From Epiperipatus broadwayi (Eukaryota > Onychophora > Udeonychophora > Euonychophora > Peripatidae), in NCBI GenBank assembly GCA_028023455.1, contig JAQFVV010006272.1, positions 2,519,127 through 2,583,126 of the forward strand: a DNA stretch of 64,000 nt, written 5' to 3'. The first letter of the stretch is position 1. Every line of letters begins with the position of its first letter. Under the pieces are notes generated by a model. That model made no database searches. It was not told where the DNA came from and saw nothing but the letters and a program-made list of their open reading frames with translations. Positions 36,430 to 48,690 of this stretch are shown here, piece by piece. Position numbers and translations under genes: made by a program.

Positions 36430-37675
36430 TCAATTTATTTATTGTACAACACTACAGCATTAAGCCAATTACAGAATTGCACTATAACATATATAATAAT
36501 ATTCATAAATGATATACATAAATAAATAAAAGTAATAAAAATAATATAATTATATGCCATACTTTTTTATAAGATAAGTAACAAATTTTTTAAAGTCCAA
36601 AGAAAAAATATTTTCATTAGTAAAATCATGATTATAGGTATTAGGCAAATGAAACAAAGGTGAAAATTTTAATATGTTAGAGCGACAAGCTTTAATATAA
36701 AACAAAGTAAATGTATGTGTTTTATGTAAACATTTATTAAAAGTAATATTTGAAATTTTGTTAGTTAATATAATTTTTTGATTCACAGGGTTATATAAAA
36801 TTTTAAGATCTCTTATTTTTCTTCTAATGGATAGGGATAGATAATGGTCTTTTAACTTAATGTACTTAGAACATTTGTCATAAACTAATTGAATTTTAAT
36901 AATATCTCGTTTGGAACTGGGATTCCAAACAACAGATCCATATTTTAAAATAGGCCAAACCAAAGAGAGAAATAATTTATATTTTGTAAAACTACTAAAT
37001 TGTCTACTATGCCTTAAAATTGCACTCATAATTTTAAAAACCTTATTTACTACATTTTTAATATGATGATGAAATGATCCATTGCTTGCAAAAATAATTC
37101 CAAGATCTTTCTGAATATCAACAAATTTTATATTATGATCTTCAATATAAAACAGACAAATTATCATTTCAGATTTTTTGGAATAAGAAACTGTTGAACA
37201 TTTATCCGTATTAATATCGATTTTATTATCTCTACATCATTTCACAAAATTATTAATATCTTTTTGTAATAATATGTAATCATTAATTGAATTGATAGTC
37301 CTAAAAATTTTACAATCATCTGCATAACATAAAATATGCGAAAATTCTAAACTCTCTCCCAAATCATCAATATAAATATTAAACAATAATGGTGCAAGAA
37401 TACTGCCCTGAGGTACTCCTATATTACAATAATATGAATTAGAAGAATCATTCTTAAACTTTACATAAGCTGTTCTCTTCTTAATAAAAGATTCAAACCA
37501 TGCAAACAAATTATAGGAAAAACCTAATTTATACATTTTGAAAAGCAACCTGGAATGATCCACTTTATCAAATGCCTTGGATAAATCAAAATAAACAACA
37601 TCTAAATGACATTGATTCTCAAAGGCATTAGCAATGTGATCAGTTATTGTTAAAAGATTAATTAACTATAAGTAT
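36430..37675 (-). mobile_element. CR1/Jockey-like LINE, 5'-truncated
   Basis: Reverse transcriptase coding (37670-36550), a short 3' untranslated region (36549-36430) and an ATT-repeat tail (36429-36214) lie in order on the minus strand. The 5' end stops within the RT domain near 37675. I did not find a convincing target-site duplication because the tail flank is low complexity. Confidence 0.8.
36550..37670 (-). pseudogene. CR1/Jockey-like reverse transcriptase, single nonsense mutation
   Basis: One reading frame covers nearly the whole span. It shows VVYFDLSKAFDKV (RT motif A, catalytic Asp, near 37600), GVPQGSILAPLLFNIYI (motif B, near 37410), HILCYADDCKIF (motif C, YADD, near 37330), DLGIIFASNGSFHHHI (thumb) and LVWPILKYGSVVWNP (near 36950), then a basic C-terminus ending YGI at the stop. 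The only in-frame break is a TGA at 37237-37239 just before CRDNK, where this family usually has Trp, so a single TGG-to-TGA change explains it. The N-terminal RT part and endonuclease were never copied. With so little damage it is among the youngest LINE copies here. CR1 versus Jockey cannot be settled without a tree. Confidence 0.85.
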
Positions 37676-37743
37676 TTGTATAACTTAAATATTATTAGTT
37701 TTGACTGAAGACTTATATAAATAGTAGAAATTTAGGGCAACTT

Positions 37744-37819
37744 GTACGAATCTCTATAATCTATTTGTTCTCTACAGAGTAGTACGAATCTCTATAATCT
37801 ATTTGTTCTCTACAGAGTA
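37744..37819 (+). repeat. Exact tandem duplication of 38 bp
   Basis: The unit begins GTACGAATCTCTATAATCTA and ends CTACAGAGTA; copies at 37744 and 37782 are identical. Confidence 0.95.
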
Positions 37820-38233
37820 GATCTCTCTTGGAGAAGCAGCTTCTACATTTTTTGCTTGACTATTGAGCATTAATTCTTTTGTTTTGCATCATTTAGAATG
37901 GACCTGATCTTGGGAGTAATAAGTAATTAAATCCATTAATACAGATGTCTCTTAAATACTCTCACTTTGTAAAAAGCATTGTAAAAGTAATAAAGAAAAT
38001 AAATGACATTAATATCACCATTGTTTACTATATCAATATGATAATTTCACTTTGCTTAATTCTAGTGCTACTTAGAGAAATATGTTAATAGCAATCTTAT
38101 ATCTAAAGGTGTTGATGTTGCATACATTTATAACTTTGACAGCATTTTTGCATCAAAACAACTTTTTATGTATGTTTTGAATCTGATAAAATTTGGAAAT
38201 TTATATTTCTATTATGATAAAATGGGATTTTAA
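37820..38233. other. No gene recognised
   Basis: AT-rich sequence between the 38-bp duplication and the TA-repeat cluster. Confidence 0.5.
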
Positions 38234-38280
38234 TGCAACTGATATATATATATATATATATATATATCAGTTGCAGTTGC

Positions 38281-38322
<42 letters not shown>
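38234..38322. repeat. TA repeats with palindromic caps
   Basis: 38234-38275 is a perfect palindrome, TGCAACTGATAT...ATATCAGTTGCA, with a TA core. It is followed by CAGTTGCA-like sequence and a second TA run to 38322. Confidence 0.9.
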
Positions 38323-38325
<3 letters not shown>

Positions 38326-38375
38326 TATTGATCAATGTCTGTATTCCAATTATAATAAAATAAATATAACTATTC

Positions 38376-38558
38376 AAAACAATACAATAATTAATACAGT
38401 AACAATATTTTAAACAAATATATACCAATTTAATAGAAGTACTTTCAACTATCTATGTAGTCGTTGACAACGACTACTTAGATAGTTGAAAGTACTTCTA
38501 TTAAATTGGTATATATTTGTTTAAAATATTGTTACTGTATTAATTATTGTATTGTTTT
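38376..38558. repeat. Near-perfect 183-bp palindrome without spacer
   Basis: Arms of about 91 bases (38376-38466 and 38468-38558) are reverse complements with about one mismatch; the centre is CGTTGACAACG. The outer ends are AAAACAATACAATAATTAAT and its complement. TA runs lie on both sides (to 38322 and from 38569). There is no coding capacity. It is either a compact foldback element or a palindrome made by hairpin replication. Confidence 0.93.
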
Positions 38559-38563
38559 GAGAT

Positions 38564-38568
<5 letters not shown>

Positions 38569-38608
<40 letters not shown>

Positions 38609-38623
38609 AAACATATATATCCC

Positions 38624-38655
<32 letters not shown>
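38569..38655. repeat. Two TA microsatellite runs
   Basis: TA runs at about 38569-38606 and 38627-38654 are separated by CAAAACATATATATCCC. ORFs alternating Tyr and Ile across this region are artefacts. Confidence 0.95.
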
Positions 38656-38656
<1 letters not shown>

Positions 38657-41600
38657 TGAATGTTTTAAAAGAAATATTATGGAGAACAAAATTAAAAATG
38701 ATAAAAAAGAACAGCCATATTATATGTACTGTGTATTGGAAATATAAATAGAAAGATATTTTATAAATAAGTTCAATGTTGGATTTAGGACTCCTATAAA
38801 TTTGAATAGGTTGATTAATAATATAAAGAATAAAATAAATAAATTGGACTTGATTAATGTTGTATATACAGTAGTATGAACTTAATTGAGTTGCCCATAT
38901 ATATACTATGGTGTAACAAAATCGTATTTGAGGACAAGACATTAACTTACATAGAAAAAACAAAAGATAAAACTGATTTAATAAACCCATTTGCATTTTG
39001 AAGTTATAAAAAAGAATATGAACATGGTTTTGATCCTAATATTGTTAAAGGTAATGTGTAAAGAAATATATGATAGAAAGAAAAAGTGTATTGTGTAAAA
39101 TAAATGCACGATAAATCAAAAAGACAATAGGATTAAAAGAAGCAAAAAGTAGGGTTTTAAACATTTTTAACAGTGAAACAATTATGATAATAAAGTTATA
39201 AAAGTATACTTCATTTATTTAAATTAATTTTTTTTTTTTTTTTAGTTTCTGTTGAAGTGTTTTTATATTTTATCTTGTAGCAGTAAATATGCAATAGTAA
39301 ACAAGTTTGAAACAGAAACCAAAGATATACAAATAGCAAGTTTTGATTCAAATAAAAAATTATATTAGATGAAAGTTGAATGCTTAATAAAATTTAAAAA
39401 AAGATTCCATTCAAATATAATAACTTTAACCAAACGATGATAATGATTTATAACATAAGTACAAGTCCTTCCAAAAGTATTTAATTTGTTTTTCACTTTC
39501 AATAAAATAAAGTAAAACTTCCAAGCACCAAACTTTTTGAAAAATTATTAACACCTAACTATCATCATTTACATATTATACTATGATCCTTGCAGATTCC
39601 CCAATGGATTTCATGACTTCTCATGGTTGTAGATATTATAAGTATATTGGATGTTAAAAGCATTATCTTTGGAATAAGTTCAAGAAGCATAATGAAATAT
39701 ATTAATAAAAAAATAGTTTAACAATTTATTAACAATGCATAAATAAAAACTGTTGTATATATATTTGCAACTATTAGTGTGTTTATAAAATATAATATAT
39801 ATTTTAAATTTAAGTTTAAGGCCTTATAATATCTATTGTAAGAGATGGCTTACAACTGGCCAACACACCTGGCCCAATTTCTTTTTCAATATATGAATTC
39901 AGACCAAGTGGTAGACAAGTAAATATCTTATCTACTTGCTTATACAAATGTAGTATATCTATATATAAACATACAGATAAACTAATGTGTTTGAAATAAA
40001 ATATCCTACAGACTTGCTTATATCAAAGTAGTATATACATTTATAGACATACATGTAGACTGATATGTTTGATAAATTAATTTTTTTTTAATCTATTGTG
40101 AGAAAGCAAACAAATTTACTATTCACATGAAGTATATATATGTACATAAATTAATGTGTTCGTCTACTGGTAGAAATTGGTTTTCTTTTATTCATTTAAT
40201 TAACTAAAAATATTAATTGATTGACATAGAACAGACATAATATAAGATAAAAAATTTATATGAGGTCAAAATTTTTAATAAATGATTGAATTTGGAATAG
40301 TGAAAAATAAAAATAGTAAAAATAATGTTTATAATTTGATTTTTTATTATCAAGTTGTAATAATAGGGTATTTTAGCAAGCACGTAACAAGGCAGCGTTT
40401 CTCTTGACTAGAAAAATCTAGAATTGAATGAACAGAAAGTAGCATTCTGGACTTAAAAATCAGGAATTGAACAGACAGGAGAAAAAGTTAAGTTTTTATT
40501 TCTTTTAAAACGAAAAAAAAGCAGTTGGCATTTTAAAAACAGTAATTTGAATATTTGTAGTTTCAAGATTATATAAAATCTTTATTTTGGATAAAAGAAA
40601 ACTGGAAAGTTAAACTTTAAATTATAGTTAGCAAGAAACTATTCTGCAAACTGGAATTAATTATTATACAAATGATGGAAAAGAAATCTGCAACTACTAA
40701 AAATTAACTGTTGTTTTTAAAAGCTATTTTTTATATATATTGAAGCCATGTCATAAATAACAGTTTATAAAAGGAATCAGTACAATGTATTTGGGGCAAA
40801 AAAACAGTGCTGTGGGACTTTCCAGCTAACTTCTATGTCATTAGGAAATTATGAAATTATAAAATTTTTCATAAGAATGTCTATTTCAAGAACGCTGGTG
40901 TATGCCATCTTCCATGGATTCATATGGTCAGGAAAGATATTTCATATGCATTTGTTTCAATCAAGGAGCATGAGATATATAAATAACAACAGAGTTGCCA
41001 TGGATATTGACATTTTTTGGGACTAAGTGCTTGCTTTACTCAAGATAAATTATATATCTTATTCAAGTGATGATTATTTTTTTTTTTGCTTTTGCCATTT
41101 TTATTTGAAAGTTTATATATTGTAATTTGTTTTTATTGTGTATTGGAAATTCGTGTTTCAAATTTGATCACCTACAATTTACAAATGGAGCAGTGAATGG
41201 ATAGATATCATATGTTGAAATATTTTAAAAAAGGAATCCACTACCATTAATATGTGTGTTTTTTTTTAATAAAAGTAAATTTTCAGATTCCTCTCAACAT
41301 TAATCCATCAAGGTGACCTCATCTCAAGTAAGGTTTTTTTTATATATATTAAACATTGAGGGGAAGACTTTAGGTCAACAAGACTAAATAATCTTTAATA
41401 TTTACTTTAATTTTATTTATTCTGAATGCACAATTAACCCATTGAGTAAATGGTTTTTAGCTGTCATTAATTTCTACCATGACTTATACCTATGTATAAA
41501 TAAATGGGAGTGGGGCAGTTATAATTATAATATATTTACCCTAGCCTAAAAATATTATAATAATTATTTTAATGGGGTAGTTTTTATAATTAGTGAACTT

Positions 41601-42059
41601 TCATTGTGCTTTTCTTTATTTTGTTTTATGTACATATGTAATGAATTATATAGTATTATTTGGTATATAATATACTGCAAATTATTTTGTTTCTGTTGTA
41701 TGAAGCCATCAAAATGATAGAAAAACCATTCTTGATAATCGAATATTTATCTATTTTATTATTTTTTGTTTGTAAATATTTATTTTATATGTTGTTAATA
41801 AATTAAGTTGCTTAAATCAATCTGATCTCTGTTTGATCATCACCATCATCACTGTGCATTAATATCATTAAATGTTGATCATCATCATCATTGTATGAAT
41901 TTACACTATTAAAGGTTGGATGATCATCATCATCATTGTATATTGCTCTTATAAATAATTGATTACCATCAGTATTTTTCTATATCTATGCTTGTATATA
42001 GGCATATTTGGTTTATAATTGAGTAAGTCCATCCCTGAAGAGAGCTGACTGCAAGAACT
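38656..42059. other. No gene recognised
   Basis: AT-rich sequence. It holds the 75-bp tandem duplication at 39927-40075 and a 63-codon ORF at 40835-41026 that resembles nothing I know. CATCATCATCA-type short runs occur at about 41838-41930. Confidence 0.5.
39927..40075 (+). repeat. Diverged ~75-bp tandem duplication
   Basis: TATC(T/C)TA...ACTTGCTTATA...AAGTAGTATAT...ACATAC...TATGTTTGA occurs twice in register (39927-40000 and 40002-40075). A possible third remnant follows near 40130. Confidence 0.65.
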
Positions 42060-42460
42060 CCTTGAGTTTGAATTCCCTGGTGTAATGGGGCCTAAAAAGG
42101 GAGGGGTAATGAATATGCACTGGTGTAAGTTACATTGAAATATTGTTAGTAAATTATAAGTTAGTATATTGAAAGTAGATGTGACTTGGAACTTGGCATT
42201 TCATTGTGACATCTTTAGCATCCTATTCGAAGGCCTAGGTCTGACAGTAGTGAGATGTGCTCCCTTTATTATATGCTATTGCTGATTATGTAACATCTGA
42301 CACACCCAAATGTGCCATTGAATCAGGAATTTTAGATATGACTTGTTGTAGGTGGGTTGACATATTTCATTCAAATCATCCAACTACTTAGTCATATTCG
42401 CATCGTCGTATGGTGTACCCAGTGGTTCCAGTATATCTGGCACCATCAACTTTGGGGTAG
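42060..42460 (+). other. Possible LTR flanked by polypurine and primer-site-like motifs
   Basis: AAAAAGGGAGGGG (42094-42106) is a good polypurine tract, and the frame through it reads EFPGVMGPKKGGVM, which could be the end of a pol ORF. About 330 bases on, TGGCACCATCAACTTTGGGG (42438-42457) resembles the tRNA-Lys primer site with a two-base insertion. A polypurine tract, then an LTR-sized spacer, then a primer site, is the order expected if two elements shared one LTR. No LTR partner, TG/CA ends or pol domain was found, so this is tentative. Confidence 0.25.
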
Positions 42461-45400
42461 TGGGTTCTGTTATGCTATACTGATAAGATCTTTCCTTGTG
42501 GAATATTTAAATATTTCCAAACAATAGTTTTTAGTAGATATGGTTCTTATAATATATTTACAGTTGTCTTCATTAATTCTTCCAAAGATGATAATTCTTC
42601 TCCTTGGCACTAGTGATGTTAAAAAAAAAATACAGGAGCAATGAAGATGTGTCATAAGATATAGTATCAGTAAGTCTTGGGTAGTTCTATTTCTTTCTTC
42701 ACATCATTATTAAGATAGGCACTGGCTGGTTTTGGTAAACTTCAGTGTTAGTTTCTGAATTTGATTGTATTTCTCATGTGACTTGACTGGTGTTATTTTT
42801 TGTTGTCTAGCCACTCATATCACATAGTATTTTCTAGGTAAATCCATCTTAGTGGCTGTTGTAATGTAATTATTAAAAAATACTTTAATACAGTCAGCAA
42901 AATATGGCTATCCAAGATATGATGGAAAACAGTTTAACCAGTGGTTTTTCTCCTCAGGTCACTATAACACTGCATCTTTAGTTGAGCCTTCAAATAAACT
43001 AAAGTAGACTAGACTGCCTGGACTGGACTGAAGTTCTGGACTTGACTGAAATGCCTTAGTTGTTTGTTTTATACCTATTTCTATTTATTTGATGTTGTTT
43101 AACAATACACTTTTCAAACAACAGATTTGTCACTAAATAATTATTAAGATTTGGCCCCCTTTTTTAAAAGTATGTTTTTTTGAAAAATATGTTATGAAAA
43201 CAAATTTACAAATATCATATCATGATTTGAGACATAAATGAATGAAAGAATAAAAAAATTTTTTTCTCTCTTTCTTTATTTACATCAGTTAGCATAGAAG
43301 AAAATGAAAAGTTGTTACTAACACGTAAATATATTAAAATTCATTCAGAAAAAAGTAAATCAGAAAAGAAACAAAATGCTTTAAATTTTTATAAACTATG
43401 TAAATCAAAGCAATTTTTCTATCTTTCTTTACAGTGTAATCCATCATTTTGTTATTTTTTCATTATTACAAGTAATTTTATTATAATATAATCAAATGTA
43501 TACACTGACTTTATTTTTAACCTTTTAAATTAGTGCACTCAATTAACACATGTATACATGCACATACACTCATGGCAGTTTATATATTTGTTAATTGGTT
43601 TATATGAGCTTTTATTAAATAACTTTTTTTCATGCAGTTTTATAATATAACCAATTCAAGCTGCTATTGATTTGTTATAGTTACAATATATATATATATA
43701 AAATTTAATATTAAATATATAAATCATTGCCCACTTATGATGTATAAGACATAGTCAATAATATATACATTTCATATAGCAAATATGTTATTTGCTAACT
43801 ATAATTAATATTGATTTATAAATTAAATAGTGATTATTGCAGATATACACACATAGGTATCAATATAATATGCATATTACATTTTATTTTCTGTTCAATT
43901 TCTGCTTTTTAATACAGAGTGAAACTAATGAAGCTATATTGGAAAAACTAATCAATAAATTGAAGTCAGCATATTTGACAATATTTCGTATTTAAAGATG
44001 TAAATAGTGGAACCTAGATTTTTGGAAAATAATCTAAAAATAAATACATAAATAGTGAATCATAGATTTGTACATTTACAACATTTATGTGCATTCAAAT
44101 GAAATATTTTTTTTTCTAAAGTAATTTAAAAAGGTAAATAATTAAAAACTTGGAATATTATTTATATTCCATAATTGAAAAGTATAACATTTTCCTGTAA
44201 TATTAAAGTTTTTTTTTTTTTTTATAGCTTTTACAAAGTAATCTAAAAATAAATATATTCTTTATTGAAAAATTGAACATTTACACATGCAGTTTACCAT
44301 TGAAAAATAAAACATTTTACCATAACTATAATTAGACATTCAACCATCAAACATCAAAAGCATGTTATTGGTCCTGAAATAATCACACAGGCAAATGAAT
44401 GTTCATGGATTGAAGCCAAATTCTGAAGATGAGAATCACACCTCCTGAATTATTAATCTCACCTGGATCATATATACTGGCTTAGCAATAAAACAATGAT
44501 CAGACAGAACCTTTTTCTAGAATTGCTCTGCTTATCCCCAATAATCAAAATAATAATAATAATAGTAAGAATAAGAAGAAGAAAAAAAAAGATATAATAA
44601 TAATTTTTATTTTATTTTATTTTTTATTTATTTTTTGTTATTAACCCAGTCATTGTTTTATTGCACAGCGTTTTGATTAAGTAACACATTTCTTTGAGAA
44701 AGAAGTCAATCTAGAATGAATTTATTTACTAATGTATTTCATAAAACGTTACATTTACATGTGATCTTATTTTTTGTCCATTTTAAAACATTAAAAATCG
44801 AAGTAAAAAAATAAGCAAATCTTAAAAAAAAAAAGTAATTTGCAATTAATAATTATGTTACAATTATTTTATACTTTTATTAATATATTTTTATGAGAAT
44901 CAAATTTTTCCAAAAATGCTTTAGTTATCCCAGTATGGCTTCAGTAGTTCCATATAGTGGTAGTGGGTAATTGCAATCAACAGGGATCTGTAATTTATGT
45001 ATCAATCAGTGAATGGTTTGCTATTCCTTATCATTCCTTTAACACAATTTATTCTATCATTTGTCTTTCAGAGTTACTGCTTATCAACACCATGAATCTC
45101 TAATCTGCTGTCAAGACAATCTTTTATACATAGGAAAAATGAATCATTGTTATTAATGAGCATAAACTCCTTTCATGCTATTTACATTTATAAACCAATT
45201 TAGCTTTGAGAAAAATATAATAAAGTTATACGTAAGCAGAGATCTAAACTAATATTTTTATTGTTTAATAAAGGCATTGTTAAATCACTTAACAAAGACG
45301 TTTCCATTCTTTATTTTTAATTCTTTAATAGTTTAAAATGTAGTATGCTCATCTAATTGTACATATGTACATATGGACATGTGTACACGTCTGTATATTT

Positions 45401-45475
45401 CAATTCTTTTAATCATCAAAATTTAATATCTATAAATAATAAAATCAATAATCAATCTTGTTTTATTTAATTCCA
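42461..45475. other. No gene recognised upstream of PRA1-like copy 2
   Basis: AT-rich with A- and T-runs and a short AAT/AAG run near 44550-44590. Slightly less AT-rich stretches at 42640-43060 and 44340-44530 have no open frame or recognised motif; short exons there cannot be excluded. Confidence 0.45.
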
Positions 45476-45982
45476 ATGGCTGATTTAATTTCAAAGTTTT
45501 CTTTGTTAGAATTGCGAGCATGGAACGATTTTATAAATGTTTCGAACATTCGTAAACCTCATAATATCTGGGAAGGAACAAATCGTCTCATTGGTAACAT
45601 CAAATATTTTAAAATCAATTATTTTCTTGTTATTGTTATAATAAGTATGTACTATATGCTCGTTACTCCTAAACTTTGTATAATATTTCTTGCTACTGTA
45701 TTACTGTGTCTTATATCTTATACTAAAAGTAAACATTCAATTCATACAATATTCGGGGTGAAACTCAAATTACTTTATCAGCTCATGTTAATTGGTATTT
45801 TTACTTTATGGATTATATTGAGGTTAAAACTGGATGATGCTATTTATCAAATCGCTGGATTAAGTTTGACTTTTATACTGGGTCATGGAATTCTTTTTGA
45901 ATCTACCAGACCACGCAAAATGGACGTAAAATCTACTTCCTCTTTGAATAGCAAAATAGGGAAATATTCTAATAGAAAATAA
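45476..45982 (+). CDS. PRA1/PRAF-family (ARL6IP5-like) membrane protein, copy 2
   Basis: A 168-residue single-exon ORF. I start at the second in-frame ATG (45476) rather than 45458: its context (CCAATGGC) is better, both copies then begin MA, and the lengths become 168 and 169. Residues about 14-20 read ELRAWNDF, close to the LRAWDDF start of vertebrate ARL6IP5 proteins. NRLIGNIKYFKINYFLV follows, then two hydrophobic hairpins (about residues 45-75 and 98-140), GHGILFE and a charged tail ending SNRK. This is the more canonical of the two copies. Inferred role: an ER/Golgi membrane protein in Rab or vesicle trafficking. AATAAA occurs at 46112-46117, 130 bases past the stop. Confidence 0.82.
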   Translation: MADLISKFSLLELRAWNDFINVSNIRKPHNIWEGTNRLIGNIKYFKINYFLVIVIISMYYMLVTPKLCIIFLATVLLCLISYTKSKHSIHTIFGVKLKLLYQLMLIGIFTLWIILRLKLDDAIYQIAGLSLTFILGHGILFESTRPRKMDVKSTSSLNSKIGKYSNRK

Positions 45983-46509
45983 GTAAAAAAATGAAAAATT
46001 CATAACATTATATTCATTTTATTTTTTGTAATAATATCTCTGAATTAAATCATTGAAACTTTTGTACGCCTTTTTTATTTAAAAAAAAGTAATGGTAGAA
46101 GAAGCTCATTTAATAAAATGTATTAATTAATATGTTAGATAAATATAAAAAGTAAACAAATTCTAAGTAATTGTCTAGGCATTAGAATTTCCTCCACTAC
46201 CTTCTTACATAAGAATACACACAGAGAAAATTATACTGACCAATGTAATTATTTGCAAGATGTAAACTACAGGCTAATCAATTGCCAAGTAGTGATTAAG
46301 AAGATTTTTCAGTTGGTTTTATTTTTTAGCTAAGATTGGTTATATATCTATTTACTGATCAATAGTTAATTAACTATGGACTAATTATCTAAAAACAAAC
46401 CATAAGCTTGCTTTGAGTTTAAAAAAATCTCTGAGTTAGATTGGAATTTAATATCATGGGCATACAAGGCAGAAGCTCTATGACATGAGACTGTCATCAC
46501 ATTATTGTT
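45983..46509. other. 3' flank of PRA1-like copy 2; no other gene recognised
   Basis: Holds a candidate polyadenylation signal at 46112-46117. A less AT-rich stretch near 46175-46300 has no recognised feature. The decayed RTE begins at its right end. Confidence 0.5.
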
Positions 46510-48690
46510 ATTATTATCATCATATCGATTCATTGCAAGATGAAGATCTCTTCAAGTATAATTCAGTTTCTGCAATCCATAACTTTTCTTCACATTATAC
46601 CAAATTTATTTCATTCACTCATCTCACATATCTCCAAATTTTTTATTAATATACTAGAATCCCAGTTTAATCTCAACTGTTTATTTATCAACATCTCTTT
46701 TAGAAATATGTCTAGCCTAACTTCATTTCAGTCTTGTATTTTTTTTTTCAATGATATCAATGATGCCTGTTCTCTCAGTAAAGTTTTTTCATTTTCAGTG
46801 CTTTTATTATTTCCCAAAATACATTTTTTCATACTTCATTAAGTGGGCTAAAATCTAAATTATTTTTTTGTTAAAAATCCAAATTTTAGATCTAAGTAAG
46901 AACTGGTGAAATACTTATTAAAAAGCTTTCTTTTTTGAGCACATAGACATATTTTCTTTTAAATTATATCAAAACATTCAAATTTAATTTTAGGTTTAAT
47001 TTTATCCATTATATTTTTATTTGTATTAATAATATGACTGAAAGTATTTGAAGTCACTAACTTCTAAATAATGACTATTTAATATTTTTTCTTCTGAGAA
47101 AGTTCATTGAACATTACTTTAATCTCTTTAGTATCTTTAAAATTACTTTCTTACTTTCATCTGATAATTATTGCAATATTTCATGAAGTCCTGAAGTATT
47201 ATTTGCAAAAAGTAACTTAGATGATTTAAATAATCTTTATTTCTACTTCTGTAGTATACACAAATTAAATCAGACTGTTTTTGTCTTATCAATGTTAATC
47301 TTATTAGTGTTAGCATGTAATCTAATATGGCAGTTATATTTTGATAAACATTTTTCAGAATTTGAAGCCTTCATCACCGTGGAAATATTTAAAGAATCAA
47401 ATACAAAGATAACTCACTTTCATTGGTCTTTTTTATAAGTTTTTTGAATATTTTCATGTGATAAATGTACTAGAACTAGTTTTAAATCCAAAACTTGTTA
47501 TTTTGGTTGCTTTGAACCCTGTTTTTTTTCTCAACTGATAAATGATTTGTCATTATCATGGTAAACATTATGTGTACAACTGATAGAACATTAATAAGTT
47601 TGTAATTTCTAATATTTTTTATCATTTTTCATAAATATCAATATTACTAATGCATTTATCCAATTACATGTTGTATCATTAATCATTATTATTTATATAT
47701 TTAATGTATAGTCATGCAACAACTTTTCTATTTTTTCATTTGTTTAAGATATGAGTAAAAAATCTAACATTTCCTGAACTTTTTCCCATCTTTATAAGAT
47801 TTAATTGCATGTTTAACCTTTTAATTTAAATGCTTGACAATTTTAGATGATGTAGTATTTATTCTTTATTTCTATATAATTCCTAATAGAATTCTTCCAC
47901 ATAGTTCATAATGTTAGCCATCTTTTTAATAAATGATCATTTTTATTGCTGAAGCAACTTTTTTATCACTACTAAGATGCTGCTTTATGCTTTTGAAACT
48001 TATTCTCTTCTATAGTTGTCCTTACCAAATCACAGTTATACTTTCATATATTGTTATTGACTCTCTTGTATCATCTTGCAGAACTCCAGATGTTCAATTA
48101 TTATTAAAATATTTTCATATTTTTTTTCTTCATATTGATTTCTATTGAGTTTAAATTATTTTCAAAATTTGTAAACGTTTTACATCGTTAGACAAGTTTT
48201 AATTTAAAATTCATTGGAGTAGTTTTGAAAGTTAGGAATATCAACAGTATTTTATATCTCATTAATCAATGATCACTTAAACTGATGGATTTAATAAAAG
48301 CATCACAATCTTGAAATGCTTGTTTTCTATTAGTCAAAATATAATTCAAGTCTGTTCTATTTTTATTTGGATGTCTATGTTCTCTTCTTATTTCTGTCAT
48401 TATAAATATTTTATCGACAGTTTTTCCATTTTTCTATCATTTTTCAATTTTAGCACTCAAATGTCCATATGATAATTTTAAAGTGTTTAATATGATCTTA
48501 CATTAATTTGATTAACATTTTTCCGCTCTCTCTGATATACTATCAATTTCCACAATTGTTACTTTTTATTTATAATGAATCCCATTCTGCATGTACTTCC
48601 TTGTTTCTTTATAATAAAATATATCTCCACTTTTCCAATTTATGTAATCTTTTCTTCAGGTGAAAGTAGATTGCGTTTGTATGTCACTAA
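46510..48690 (-). pseudogene. Decayed RTE retrotransposon with endonuclease and RT remnants
   Basis: On the minus strand, 48680-48540 reads like the middle of an RTE endonuclease (a WKSGD, then YYKET, then ISER pattern), and 48400-48300 like the RHPNKNRTDLNYIL stretch near its C-terminus. 47600-47330 corresponds to the RT fingers, 47230-47130 to the segment after motif C (FANNT, SDESKK), and 46610-46520 to the C-terminal block before the stop. The 3' end carries ATGATGATAATAATAACAAT, the RTE-type tail. Frameshifts and stops are dense, so the order of blocks is the evidence. At about 2.2 kb it is the longest RTE copy in the window. Plus-strand ORFs at 46540 and 47933 are its shadows. Confidence 0.7.

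Noticed and set aside
38506-38996. Three overlapping ORFs around TA repeats
   Set aside because: They run through the TA arrays and palindrome arm; Tyr-Ile alternation is a repeat artefact.
40742-42437. Possible plus-strand LTR-like unit starting TGAAGCCATG with TATAAAAGG nearby
   Set aside because: No matching inverted partner for the terminal hairpin and no shared end block with the other units.
46540-48148. Plus-strand ORFs at 46540-46842 and 47933-48148
   Set aside because: They are complements of the decayed minus-strand RTE.
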